Assembly: GCF_002234675.1 (NCBI RefSeq)
Contig: NC_019859.2
Coordinates: 29,582,434-29,646,433, forward strand
DNA: 64,000 nt
Origin: Oryzias latipes
Lineage: Eukaryota > Chordata > Actinopteri > Beloniformes > Adrianichthyidae
Direction: 5' to 3'
Position 1 is the stretch's first letter. Each line of letters begins with the position of its first letter. The translations under genes were made by a program, and so were the position numbers. Of the stretch, positions 10,860-24,000 are shown in pieces. The notes under the pieces were generated by a model. That model had not been told where the DNA came from, did no database searches, and worked only from the letters and a program-made list of their open reading frames with translations.

Positions 10860-12715
10860 ACAAATTGTCTTCCTCCACCCATCGGGTCATGGGGGCAGCA
10901 GTCTAAGAAGAGATGCCCAGACTTCCCTTGCCCCAGCCACTTTCTCCAGTTCCTCTGGGGGGACCCCGAGGCGTTCCCAGGCCAGCCGAGAGACATAGTC
11001 TTTCCAACGTGTCCTGGGTCTTCCCCGGGGCCTCCGCCCAGTGTGACATGCCCGGAACACCTCTCCAGGGAGGCATCCGGACTAGATGCCCAAGCCACCT
11101 CAACTGGCTCCTTTAGATGTGGAGGAGAAGCGGTTCTACTCTGATGATGAAGCCAACATGACAACATCATCTGCAAAGAGCAGAGAAGAAATCCTGTGGC
11201 CCCCAAACCAGACCCCCTCCGCCCCCTGGCTGCACCTAGAAATTCTGTCCATAAAAACTATGAACAGAACCAGTGAAAAAAGGGCAGCCCTGCCGGAGTC
11301 CAACGTGCACCGGGAACAGGTCTGACTTACTGCCGGCTCTGCGAACCAAACTCTTACTCCGATCATACAGAGACTGGACAGCCCTCAGTAAGGCTCCCCG
11401 GACCCCATACTCCCAGAGCACCCTCCACAGGATACCACGGTGGACGCGGTCGAACACCTTCTCCAAATCCACAAAACACATATGGACTGGATGAGCGAAC
11501 TCCCACAATCCCTCCAGCACCCTAAAGAGGGTGTAGAGCTGGTCCACTGTTCCATGACCAGGACGGAAACCGCACTGTTGTTCTTGAATCTGAGGTTCGA
11601 CTATCAGTCAAACTCTCCTTTCCAGTGCCCTGGCATAGACTTTCCCAGGGAGGCTGAGGAGTGTAATTCCCCTGTAGTTGGAACACACCCTCTGGTCCCC
11701 CTTCTTAAAGAGGGGAACCACCACCCCTGTCTGCCAGTCCAGTGGTGCAGTTCCCGACTGCCACGCGATGCTGCAGAGATGCGTCAGCCAAGACACTCCC
11801 ACAGCATCCAGGGACTTGAGGTACTCAGGGCGGACTTCATCCACTCCGGGAGCCTTGCCACAGAGGAGCTTGTTGACTACCTCACTGACTTCAGTTTTGG
11901 TAATAGACAGCCTCACCCTAAAGTCCTCCTTCTCTACGTCTTCAAAAGAAGCGTGTCAGTGGGATTGAGGAGATCCCCGAAGTATTCCTTCCACAATGTC
12001 CCCAGTCGAAGTCATAGCCCCCCACCTGCACTGAAAACGGTGCCTGTAGAGAACTGCTTTTCCCTCCTGAGGCGACGGATGGTTTGCCAGAATTTCTTCG
12101 AGGCCAACTGATAGTCCTTCTCTATTGCCTCACCAAACTCCTCCCAGAACAGAGTTTTTGCATCCGCAACAGTCCGGGGCGCAGCTCACTTAGACTGCCG
12201 ATACCTGTCAGCTGCCTCTGGAGTCCTGCAAACCAGCCAGTCCTGGTAAGACTTTCGTCCGCTTGACGGCATCACTTATTTCTGGTGTCCACCACCGGGT
12301 TCGGGGGTTACCGCTGTGACAGGCACCAGAGACCTTGCGACCACAGCTCCGAGCAGCAGCAGAGACAATGGAAGTGGAAAACATGGTCCACTCGGACTCG
12401 GTGTCTCCAACCTCCCTTTGTACCTGTTTAAAGTTCTCCCAGATGTGGGAGTTAGAACCCCCTGATGAAAGGATAGAACAAGGACCCGATTACGTCGCCC
12501 GGATTGGCGTCACCGGGGCCCCACTCTGGAGCCAGGCCCGGGGTTGGGGCTCGCAGGCCAGCGCCTGGTGACTGGGGCTCTTCCCACGGGTCCTGGTTGG
12601 GCTCAGCCCGAAGGAGCGATCTAGGATCACTCTCCCATGGGCCCACCACCCGTGCAATGTGGTTTGGGTGGCAGTCTAGGGCGGGTGCCTCAGCGCCCCA
12701 AACCCCGGTCATGGA
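10860..12715 (-). mobile_element. Rearranged non-LTR retrotransposon with inverted 5' end
   Basis: From 12458 down to 10860 the minus strand encodes pieces of a fish LINE. They are the linker before RT (12000-12458), RT fingers with GKAPGVDEVRPEYLKSLD and CSNYRGITLLSLPGK (11608-11916), palm with CFVDLEKVFDRV (about 11460), the FADD catalytic box (11166-11177) and the C-terminal RWLGHLVRMPP segment (about 11075-11105). About 200 residues between FADD and RWLGH are missing. The block 12461-12715 is the GC-rich 5' leader of the same family as I know it, but in the opposite orientation. Several frames are broken. The clade is uncertain (RTE- or I-like). Confidence 0.8.
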
Positions 12716-13408
12716 ACTTGGCGTTTGAACTGTTTTAAGAACAAAAAATGATGAATATTAGAGTAAAATTAAACAAAGATGAATTATTACAAAGACATAG
12801 CTGAGGTAGTTTTTAAACCATTGATTCTAGTATAGAAAATCAATGCTGAAATATTAAAAGGTAGAATCCTATATTTGCGTGAAAGACTCAGTCTCTTTAA
12901 AAGAAGTTACATTTCTAAAAATACAAGAACACGTTTACATTAAAAATACATCCAAAAACAAGACAACAGGACCAAACACCAGGAAGAATTCACAAAAAAA
13001 TACACATTTATATTCTTGTTGTTTGAAATGATTTTTAATTGCTGGTTCTTTTTTGCCAGCAGAGTTTGACATTTGAATGGTTTCAGTCTTAGAGGGAGAA
13101 AAGAAGTAATGAAATAGAAAAGTAACCAAACCAGTTACACGTCTATATCTGTTGCTTACATTTTTTTAGTTTTGATGCATCTGCAAAAACAGCTTGAACC
13201 GCATCCCGACAGGAGCTGTTCAGCTTTACCAAAACCCCGAATGTCAAGACGGAGTTCTGCCCTTCTCGTCCCCGTTTCTCCGCCCATCTGCAGCCTTTGT
13301 TCTTTTTTCTCTCTCTGCTCCTCTGTGGAAGTCAGTTCACCTCACGTGAGAAAAACAGTAAGGCAGAGAAATGTCTGGCCTCACACCTGACTGTTGATTG
13401 GTTCACTT

Positions 13409-13411
<3 letters not shown>
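12716..13411. other. AT-rich non-coding stretch
   Basis: No coding, RNA or repeat signature recognised before the GT microsatellite. Confidence 0.5.

Positions 13412-13469
<58 letters not shown>
13412..13469. repeat. (GT)n microsatellite
   Basis: An uninterrupted TG/GT dinucleotide run of about 58 bases. It produces false Cys-Val and Thr-His open frames on the two strands. Confidence 0.97.
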
Positions 13470-13471
<2 letters not shown>

Positions 13472-16400
13472 CGCGCATGTGTGGATACAGGGTGTGGTTT
13501 CCCCCTCAGAGACAGTTTGTTGCAGCAGAAGACAAGAAGGAAAAGCTACACTGATTCCTAAAAGTCCTGCTGCTTTTTTTACTTGATAATCAAGATAATA
13601 CATGAGTATATTACGATATAAATAATAAGGGGGTGCTTGCATTTTCCATGTATATGTACGTATATAGTTTTTTTTTAAAGAAAGCTGACGGAGACCCCTC
13701 TGACATGAGAATGGAAGCACCGCAGCCTTTGATGTACGCTGTTAAAGCAGCAGACCCTCATCAGCTGATTCGCTGCGGTGAAGGACAGGAGTGGCTGGAT
13801 GTGGCAGTCAGAACCGGCATGATGAGCTGGTGAGGTGCTGGTTCTGATCAAGATGGAGGGACGGTTTGGTTTTAGCCTGCAGGTTTGCCGCAGCAGCTTC
13901 TGCTTCTGGCTGAGAGGAGCCCAGTCTGTGAGCGCTGGGATGCTGAGTGGGGCGTGGCACCTTCCTTTTTTCTCACTTTATGTTCATGCACACGTGTCCA
14001 CGGCAGCTTTGCACCTGCTGTGTGGGAACAGGAAGAGGAAAATGATTGTCTGAAGCTGGAAAATGCATCAAACACTTGAGAAGTGAACCTTTCAGTTTCT
14101 CAAAGTGTAGATGAAAAATGGTCTGTATCTTTGAGGGAAAATGTTTCCCTGTCAGCTGAAGTGGTCCAGAAAGGCTGCCAGGATCCCCGCTGAGATGCAG
14201 GAGTAAATAATTCATGAGGTGTGGCTCTCAGAAGAGGAGAAACTGCCCTGAAAGGAACGGAGGGAGGGAGGAGGATGGGAGGCAGATTGGCGGGTTGGAG
14301 AGAGGGAGGGATGGGGCAGAGGAGAGGTTGGTACTGCAAAGTCACAGGAGGTGAGGGTTAAGAGGAGGGGAGTCGCAAAAATGCAAGGGGACATATGGGG
14401 AAGGAGGGGTGAGATGACAAGTGAGGAACTGAAAATGCAAACGAAGAAGAGTGAAAAGAGTAAAGATCAGCCTCAGAAAAACCTGTATATATCTTTCTGT
14501 CCAGCATTATCTTGCAGAGGCTGCAAGTCTTTTGCCCTCTCAGTTACTGTTTTTTGCCTGAAAGTCCTTTGCTCATCTGAGCAGAATAATGGCGGGAGGC
14601 AGGAGGGGTCACCACAGAGCTCCACTTTTGCACTTTGTGAGAAATAAAGTTTGGCTAGTCTGCATTATTCAGCACAGACCGAAGAAACTAACCAGGGATG
14701 CCAGGACAGATGGATTTGAAGCAGCTTTCGGAGTTACAATTGTGGTTCAGGTAATTTGTCCAAAACAAGGTTTCTCTCTGGAAAAAGAGCAAAATTTCCT
14801 TAATTTTTCACATTAGTGAATTCCAGCGTTGATGTCTGTCTCTTGGCTTGACACGTTCTCTAGTTTTGTATTCAATCCCTTAGACGTTTCCTTTTAAAAG
14901 GGCTCAACATCCCTCTCCAAGCTAACAGAAAAGCTGTAGCATCAAGCTCCTCCACGTGTCTCTAAGGACTTTTGCTCAGCATCACAACTCAGGTAAACCT
15001 GTGAAAATCAGCTGCTAGGAATTAATCTGTCAACTGAAATCCATTTGTTCTGATAGTCTGTTTTTTTTTTTAAATTAAAGAACTATATATTGTATTATCT
15101 ATCTACATATTAAACAGGAGCATATATTTAATATTTTATTTTAAAATGAATCATATAATGTGATTTCATTATGTAAACAATATATACACATTATGTTGAG
15201 CACATACTGTGTTACATCTGCTTTCCTGATCATTTTAAAATAAAAAACTGAACATATATATAAACAAAATGGCAATACTTAAGTTTACACATTTTAACAT
15301 CTTACCTTCCTGGATACCTTCCAGGATTTTTGTTAATTATTTATTAATTTATTTAGTTTTTTATTCATTTTATTTTTTCTGCATTTGGCTTTGAAACAAG
15401 ATGTTGCAACATCACATATAAATTTGGGCCCAGATGCCACCAGATGCTGAAGCAGAGTAAGGTCCCCTTTCAGCCCGGCTTGACCTGCTTTCTATTGTTC
15501 ATATAAAATTAAAAAAGAAACAGGGAAAAAAAAAAGACTTTAACTAGTTTTCTGGATTATATGCACCATATTTTAATTATTTTACAGTTGTGCATATTTA
15601 AATATCATACAATATTTTAGTTAATGTGAATTTGCTGTTAAATTTCGTACATACCACATGTGTCAATTGCCTTTTTGTAAACCAAAATCATCAATCTTTT
15701 TCTTCACAGCAAAAGAAAATGGAGGTTTTTCTATGAAGTTACTTATTGGTCGAGCTGATTTAAAACAATTTTTTTGACATGGTTTGGTTTTGGCATGGTT
15801 TTCTCATGCTTTGTTCTCGCAGGTTAGCAGTTACTTCTTCCTGAGTCGGTCACAGCTGCCTGCAACCACTAGTTAAGTCTGTTTTTAAAGAGATGTCTTT
15901 TTGTGTTCTGCTCCAAGTTTGTCTTTCTTGGAACATTAAATGTTTTGGATAATGGAGAAACCAAAGCTTTCTGAACCACTGAACCAAAATGAATCAAATT
16001 GTATTGAAATAGTTCAGAGTTGTGAAGCATTTGACAAACTGACATATATTGACCAGACTAGAAAAGTGCATCAGAATGAAACAAAAAAGACGCAGCATGT
16101 CATGAAAGAGTGTGTTAAGTCATGTGTTCTTTCATAAATAATTATAATGTGGTTGTCACTTAGTAACATTTCATGTATAGTATAAAGCAAATACTGTTTG
16201 TTTGCAAGATTAGTTTAAAAAATAAAATATCGTTAAAATACCACATTTCATAAAAAGAAACAACAGTGAAATTCTTGAGCTATGCTACATGAATATTTAG
16301 GCATATCTGTCCTGAATGTGTGGATAAATGTTTTTATGTTAAAAAATGTTAGGATTGTAAATGTCAATGTCTGAACGCAAATTTCAGTAAATGAAATTTT

Positions 16401-16474
16401 CTACCAAACTGACTAAATTTTTTTCCCCTGTTTATAAATTAATGTGACCACAGCTCATCTAGTGAAGCTCATAT
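13470..16474. other. Non-coding stretch with purine-rich segment
   Basis: No conserved protein or RNA recognised. A strongly purine-rich strand runs about 14255-14465. An LTR-like phrase 'gtcacagctgcctgcaa' near 15850 echoes the gypsy LTR at 33580 but is too short to call. Confidence 0.4.
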
Positions 16475-16585
16475 AGTGATGGGAATTCTGGCTTTTCTCA
16501 TTGAGAACAGGTTCTTCTGGCTCGGCTCACTAAGAGCCAATTCTGTGCTCCAAATCAGCTCTTCAGATTGTTTTGTTGTTTTAAA
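16475..16585 (+). mobile_element. hAT-like transposon end
   Basis: The text from 'agtgatgggaattctggct' through 'ctcggctcactaagagcc' to 'cagctcttcag' resembles the terminal sequence of a common fish hAT family, recalled from family knowledge. No transposase frame follows, so it is an end remnant or a non-autonomous copy. Confidence 0.5.
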
Positions 16586-17417
16586 TTATTTAATATCAAT
16601 AAAAATGTAATATCATGCACAAAATGAATTGTTAATATTAAAAAACATGTTTTTCTTAATATGTTTTATATAAAATGCTTTTATTAGTTGCCTGCTGATA
16701 AAATGTAAAGATAAAACAAATTAAAATACAAAAAACTACAATTAAATTTACATAGTTAAAAAATCTGTTTTATTTTTTATCAAATTTAAAAAAAAACAAC
16801 ACAAAACACTGCAACATAAAATATAAATTAAAATATGCAAAAAGATTTGAATAAATCTCGGTTGGCAAGTTTCTCAGCTTCAGTCAGTAATGATCTGCTG
16901 TGGTTTTAAGATTCTCTCAGTTCTCAGGTGCAGGTTAGTTTATGAGTCAGTTCTAGATTAAATTAAGGGGAAATGGTTCCAGGTTTTACTTCTTTTCCTG
17001 GTGTTACATATTTTTTTCCACTTTATCTTTCTGTGTTGTTGTTTCTTCTTGTTACACTTGTCTGTCTGTCTCTTTTCCTCATGTGGCTACTGAGAGTGGA
17101 GGAAGCGTGCAGCTTATAGAAAAAAAAGATATATATATCTGCGACCGACTCATCATTACTCTCTGAACAAAGGAATAGTCCCAAGTGGGCAGAAATTGTG
17201 GGCCCCAGATGGGTTTGTCTGCAGTTTCCACTGTGGCCCCACCTGTGTTTGCCCACATTGGCTTAGTGCTCAGTGCTGTCCACCAGGCAGCTGGCTAGCG
17301 CCGCCCGGACGCTGTACCGCCTGGTCGACAGCACAGTTGTCCACCGGGCAGCTGTTTTATAATTGGTACGGAGCATATCTAGTATTGCTTAATGTTAAAT
17401 GACTTTCCATTGAAATG
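16586..17417. other. AT-rich non-coding stretch
   Basis: No gene recognised. Two near-identical 17-mers, 'tgtccacc(a/g)ggcagctg', lie near 17277 and 17338 as a direct repeat. Confidence 0.45.
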
Positions 17418-17600
17418 ATGAACATACATCATCATCCAATCATCCATGTCCCATAGTACCAATTATCTGTTAAAAAGAAAAAAAAACATTCTGGAAAAAG
17501 AATGTATTCTCCAGAAATCAAAAGGAAAGGTTAAAAATGAAACCAAAGAAGAAACAATGAAAGGCAAGTACTATGGGACATCACTGATCGGATGATCGAA
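17418..17600. mobile_element. Small foldback (MITE-like) element
   Basis: Terminal inverted repeats of about 30 bp with few mismatches face each other. The left arm ends in 'tgtcccatagtac' (about 17447) and the right arm starts 'gtactatgggaca' (about 17568); the outer parts share 'catcc.atca'. The interior has its own 7-bp hairpin 'acattct...agaatgt'. No coding capacity. Confidence 0.6.
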
Positions 17601-20500
17601 AAACCAAATGTATGATCAAAAGTATCTATTCCAGTTGTTTCATTTTGTGAATTTTCATTTTTATTTCTGGAAATCGCTTTCCCATAGAAAAATATTCATG
17701 AACATTTTGGCCAAACAGGGTCACCAGGTGGTCTACAATCTTAATGTTTCAAGAGGGCCACATGCGTACCTATACAGTTTTGCCTATTTGTTTTCCTGGA
17801 GACAGCCTGTGTCCACCAGTAAGGGCAGTTGTGACTTAGGCTGTTGATTTATTTCAAGCATTGTAGTCAAAGCAATAAAGAATTTACACATATTTATCAA
17901 ACTCATTACAGACAAAAACGTCACTTAAATCATATATGCTTAATTAAATACAGTGATTATTAACTGAGGTATAAGTAGAGTTTGATTTATTGCTTGAAAA
18001 GGAGTGGGAAGAAGCAAGCTTACATAATCCCACCCCTACTCAGTGGGAAATGAAGTGGTTCTCAGAGTAAAGAGAATCGGAGAGGACTGCTTGCATCTTA
18101 GCTCCATCTTTCCCTTTGGTAAAGTTCCATTTAATGGTTGGTGGATCTTCTCTGACTGATTAGGACAGTTTTCATTTGAAGTAATATGGTTTTCACTCAT
18201 GCCTTTGTTGTTCCTCCACCAGGGCTTCACAGTCTAGCTCCTCAAACATGTTTTTTGTTGGATATACCAAAATGTCACATTCAAGAACCAGGAGAGTGTC
18301 TTTTCCAGCTGGATGCTGTGAACTCTTTGTCTGAAGAAAGGCAGATGACACACCCTGAGCTGATAGAGCAGCTCCAACTGGGAGAGTGAACGATAGCCAC
18401 CTTGATCAAGGGGCACTTCGGATGGAAGTCATTCTTCAAAGGTCAGAGAACCAAAAAAGTGGCGTTCCAGTGTGGAGCCACTTCCATCTGTGCATGTGTC
18501 CCTTGATCTTAATGAAGTCGGTGTAAAACAGTTTCATATCACAGCCCCTCCCTGCTCTCAGCTCCCTCCCACGCTCTCTGCCTCAGCCGACATCTAACAG
18601 CCAGTTAGGCAGCACGCTGCAGGTCCCTCATGCTCCAAGATTAACATGGCTGTGTCTTCATCGCTATGAATAATGCACATCACATCTAACAGGAATGAAA
18701 CTCCCACCAACACCATCCTGGATTTCTCCTGAAAGCAACCGAACAAAGTCCAGCTCTGCTTGAGTTTGAAGAAGCTTCTGCTTCACGTGAGAAAAACGTT
18801 CTTTGTTCACAAAGCTTTTTGAAGACTCACACACTGGCGGCTGCTGTGCTGGTGAGATGATTGTTAAAGGTCAGTCATTTCTTCTTCAACCTGTAAGACA
18901 GTGTCCACAGTCAAAAATGGGGAAATCGTAGTGACAGTAATTTGCATTATTTTCCAAATGCCAGTATTAGCTTTTTCACATTGGATCTGAGTTGTGCAAC
19001 TGGATAAAGAAATACTGACTGTTTCCAAACCCAATAGGATTTGTGAGGACAATGGCATTCTCTTTAGGCTGCCATGTTTGGAATTTTCCTCTGAGGACAT
19101 CCAGGACAACAGATGGGCTGATAAAGGTCCCACTCAGAGGGACAATTCCACAATACCTGTCAGGTCTGAGTCTCAATAAGGAGCTCTGTGAGGATCAAAG
19201 ACACTCATTTTCATTTTTTTAACACTCATTTTCCAGACAGACACACATCGAAGGCTGACCCTTTGTTCTCCAAGAGGTGTGTGACCAAAAGGCTAGGGTG
19301 GGGGTGAGCCAGGTCTCTTTTTGTTGCCATCGCATGATGTCATCAGACTGCAGCAGGGGGGGGCATGGTTTTGGCTGCGTCCTTGACCAACCTCTGTTGC
19401 ATGGAATGACAGCAAGCTGCTAAAGTCGGAAAGGTCCAACTGCGTCAGAGGTGTGCTTTCTCAAAAAGGTTTTTAACAAACCATTTTCCTTTCCTTCCTC
19501 TCTTTTCCTTACTAATAGACAAGTCTCCACCCCTTTGAGGCCAGATGTCTTATGCTTGGTTGAAATTCTCCTAACAGGTTTTATAATTCAAAGATGGTCG
19601 CACCTGTCTGTCTGCTAACACAAGCGTTTCAGCTTCTCATACAGATTTAGGTGAATGTTTCCAGTTTTATAAATGGTGCAAACATCTTTAGATAAAACTG
19701 TCAATCCAATGGAAAATAACATCACAAAGCAACTGTCTGCCATCTTATGTCCATTCACAGAGGAACAGTGGGAATGACCAGCACTACACAGCTTTTTGAA
19801 AGTACAGAGAAATACAGAGAACACCAGGTAACCACAGCTCTGGTTACATCGTTTGGATGTTATGTCTAAACGGCCTACACCTAACTCCCATTCATCCATC
19901 CATCTTGTCACTCTTTTCAGTGTCATATGGCTGTCGGAGCCTGTTCCGGCTACTGTTGGGCAAAGACGGGCTACATGCCGGAAAGGTCGTCGCTGGTTAC
20001 AGGACCCGGAACTGTGATTAAACACAGAACTCTAAATACAAACGGAGACTTAGCAGTTTTTTCAGAAGGCTCACAGTCACTTATTAGAAAGCTTTGGAAT
20101 GGAGGTTCACTCTTAATTTCAAATTTAAAGTTGCACAAACAAAAAAGCCTTCACACGCGCACACACACTGTCACACAAATGACAAAAGAGAGGAAAGGTC
20201 ATAGGGAAACGATTCTCATAGGTAATAACTGCAAGTGAAAAACAAAATAAACACATCCAGACTCATGTTTAGATGTTTAGAAATCCAGTTTCTGCTCAGG
20301 AATTAAAAAAAGCCTCCCTGAAACTTTGCTTGGGTTTTTGCCCAGCAACAGGAAGCTCTGTGCTGAAACAAGCAATACCTTAAAATCAGGCATCAATAAA
20401 ACAAACACATTAGAATCAATTATATGATCAGTCCTAAACAATGCATATGTGTCTGTGAAATAAAGGGAATGGTCCAGGAAACTTGCTCGATTGTAGCTGT
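17601..20500. other. Non-coding stretch with a second foldback (18400-18512)
   Basis: No gene recognised. At 18400-18512 the arms 'ttgatcaagg...gatggaagt' and 'acttccatc...cccttgatc' can pair to form an imperfect foldback of about 110 bp. Confidence 0.45.
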
Positions 20501-20842
20501 GTGTACACCATTGACTGTATAAGATAACTGGACTTAGTGTGACGTCATCCACGGAAAATTACTTGCTTCTGGCCCTAATGAAACAAAGTCAATTCAATCG
20601 CTATTGCTTTGTTAAAACCAGACGAAGTCAGTAAGCAGTGAGTGATCCAAGACTGTCTGAGTCTCGGATCACCAAAGGTCCCCCATTGGTGACTCTGTTT
20701 CCAGGCAAGAGCGCTAACCGTACAGCCCTGTCTGTCTGTCATTCACAGTAAATGAGAACTGGACTTAACAACCCCTCCCCCCTCACGTTCCAAATACAAA
20801 GCACCCGCTAGTCCCAAAAAGCAGAAATCCTATAGACTTCTA
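20501..20842. repeat. Dispersed-repeat-like sequence
   Basis: The phrase 'acaccattgactgtataaga' with following 'gtgacgtcatccacgg' resembles a common fish repeat. An inverted partial echo, 'tatacaatcaatggtgtaca', lies near 21674. No open frame is supported. Confidence 0.35.
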
Positions 20843-20846
20843 TTGA

Positions 20847-21044
20847 CCCTTGTGCTATCTTAGATGACCCCACCCTTACATTGACGTGTTCTCCCTACCA
20901 TGACAAAGGTGGATAAAGGTGGAAAGATTTCATGTAATCCATGGACACCAGTGAGGATCAACAATCATTGAAGAAAAAAGGTTCAGAGCACTGTTTAGTG
21001 GGTCTAGATGACCCAACGTTAAAGTGCCTAGGATAGCACAAGGG
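20847..21044 (+). mobile_element. piggyBac-like MITE, copy A
   Basis: A 198-bp element with terminal inverted repeats CCCTTGTGCTATCTTAG / CCTAGGATAGCACAAGGG. It is flanked by TTGA on the left and TTAA on the right, fitting a TTAA target duplication. Copies B (39956-40160) and C (37391-37589, opposite strand) share the whole internal sequence. TTAA targets with CCC-starting ends are typical of piggyBac-type elements. Non-coding. Confidence 0.8.
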
Positions 21045-21048
21045 TTAA

Positions 21049-24000
21049 GAAAAAAACAGCTATTAGTCAGTCATGATGTTAGACAAAATAATTCTTTCGG
21101 TGATACCTTTTTATGAACATGTTCTTGCTAATCCTATTTCTTTTAATGATATTTTTGCTTTATCGCAAGTTATTCAAGTAATAAACTGACAAACCAGATG
21201 CCACAAAGGGTGACTGAATGGACTTTATTTTGTCGGAACCAGAAGCAAGGCATTTTCTGTGGGCGTCCATCCAGTTATATTATACGGTCAATAGTCTGAG
21301 TCAACGTTTCTATGGCAACCACTCCTTCCAATCAGGAGTGAGCTTGATGGAAATCCACACCCCTACCACTGAAAGCGTCTTGGGAAAATCTGCCAATCTA
21401 ATCAAACATTTGACCTGACACCTCATACTTTTATTGAAGCAACGAATTGACTGATTTATAACTTGAATACCTTTCACTACAGAAAAAAAAAATAGGGAAA
21501 AAAAATTAAGATGAGCAAAAACATGTTAAAAAAAGATGTAGCAGAGCAAGAATGGTTATTTTGACAAATATAATGATTGAGGAATAGCTGTTTAATTCTT
21601 TTGGAAATCAATGGGAATTTGGTCACTTGGGACCAGCGGGTACTTACTATTTGAAAGGTGAGTCCAGTTCTCCTATACAATCAATGGTGTACACCCATCC
21701 AACTTGCAGATACATGCTATTTTAAACGGACACAAACAATGTTAGGATTAAACTTTTATGAGAATTTTTCCTTTTTTATCTGCACAGAATCTGTGAGATC
21801 AAATCTGTAAATATTTTCTAATTAAAAACTGCCTTAATGATTGGCTCTGCAATGACTGTGTGTCTTTATTATACTTCTGCTACCTTGTCACATGCACACT
21901 CAGTTTCAGACATGTGCATGCACATACAGTACAAAACCCTCTGCATTGAGTATGGTGCTTTTCTGCCTTCCCTCCACTATGGGAGATAAATATTTAAAAA
22001 CTTAACTCGCCTTCAGTGCGGACTCTTACGGTTTGAAATGTGTTCATGTGGCGATAATGGAAAGCTTGAGGTGTTTTCCAGCCGATCAATAGCTGTTCAC
22101 AAGCTCACAGGGACACAGTATCTCAGGCTGCAGGCAGACTGCCAGCGGGCGGGAAATGACTCCAGTCAGCACTTTAGAAGACGTGCATGTGCCGAGGACA
22201 AACATGTGCACACACATTCCTGAAGTATTTGTGATGCTGATGAGGAGGACAAAGCAAGGCCTGCACAGGTGCTGCCCCTTAATGGCTTAAAGATTTGAGA
22301 AATTTCAGGTGAACCTGCAAAGAGCATGTATGGATTTAAGCAGCAGACCAGAGGCGGTAACAAGAAAATGAATAATCTGTGGCCTGCAGACTTAGATATG
22401 CTTGGATTCTCATAAGGAGCCTATCAAATGTGGCCTTTAATCACAGAGAAGAGCAGTGGCACAATAATTCATGTCGTGAGTCAGAACCACCTCTGCCTCA
22501 GAGAGGCAATGGATTTATTAAAATAGTCATTTGTGTGACATTTGTGTCTCTGATTAAAGCAAAACCTTTGTGGCGGCTAGTTATGCACACACGGACATCT
22601 TGGGAACATCAGCGCCATATTAGTCCTCCAGTATAACCTCTGAGTGATCAGGTTCTGAAGGATATCCTGTAATCGCCCAGCAGTAGGAGAGTGGCAGTTC
22701 ACAGCTGAGCTTTATGCCATTTCTGCAGCATTCAAGGATAAAATGACTGTTGTGACTCATGGGAGACAGCTGAGGAAGGCAGTGTTGTTTATCCCCACCA
22801 ACCTGACCACACTAAGACCAGCATGGCGGGGGGGGGGGGGTATGAGAGCAGCCAGGAAAAGCAAATCTGGCGGCAGGACAAACGGGCCAAATGGATGACC
22901 GAACATCAAATATTTGTTTCAAACAAATATTGTAATACTGTACATCCTCTCAGCGCACAATCTCCAACAAGAATGAGTCATTTCAATTAAACACCTTTTA
23001 AAAAAAAAGATTTTCAGGATTTACCTTGTTCTGTATTTTCCGTGATCACAATACAGTTGAAACATTAAGGCCTTCAGAAATGAAGAATATTCCTCAAATC
23101 TCCACATGGCACAAAGGAATCCACAAGCAAGTCCCCCATACTTAGTTCTGCCCAACAACAATGTTCCAAAAAGGGGGTGAGACAAAGTAAAATTGGATTT
23201 TGTCAAGTTCATCTATCTGACAATCAAAGACCCCCCTAGTTGTGTTCAAATGTGAGCTCTAGCATCAAATTAACTAAATTAAACAGCAAACTCAAAAAAG
23301 CCTTTTGAAACCAATGGGTGTGCACTTTTAGTATAACTTCTGAACATGGGACTTATGGGGAAACAGTTTTCCTTCTGAATTCAGACTCTAGTCGTCATTT
23401 GACAAAGCAAGCTGAGTGTTGGAGCTCAAGTTAAACATTTGTTCTCTCTCTCTCTGTTTACAAACTCTCAACTGGACTCCCAACTGGGAATTGAACCTTC
23501 TTTGCAGAAAGCATTCATTTGGAACCTGAGCCTACTGATGAAAATTAGACAGAGAGACTCAAAAAGATTTGGCTAAAATTGAAATATACCAAATTATAAA
23601 TCAGCCCTCAATGCTTTAGTGTTCAGAATTGGAACAAGAAAAGGATTGCGTGATGGATTATTTTTAGTGGTCTCTGCTCTGCCTGCTTGTTGTTATCTTG
23701 TGGCTCTTCTAATAAAGTTTTATTGATTTGGCTTTAAATGAAACAGATTAAAGGAAGAAGCTGCTAAACCCTGAGCACACCTCTCCTTTTGAGCAGTTTT
23801 CGGACAGACCTGAATGTGTTTTGCATTTTGATGATCGTCTGTGTTTGTCCTTGGGGTGTCATTGTATTTCTTGAAATAAGAAAAGCAGACAAATTTGTGC
23901 ATTGAGGGCTGTGGGTGGTCTCTTAATGTGGACAAAAAATCTATTCTTCTCCTAATTGTCCAATGAAGGTTCATCCTTTCTAAGTAATAGTTTGTTGCAG

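Noticed and set aside
11440..12111. 223-codon plus-strand frame
   Set aside because: It lies on the opposite strand of recognisable LINE RT sequence and has no domain of its own.
13297..13720. Cys-Val and Thr-His repeat proteins
   Set aside because: Translations of the (GT)n microsatellite.
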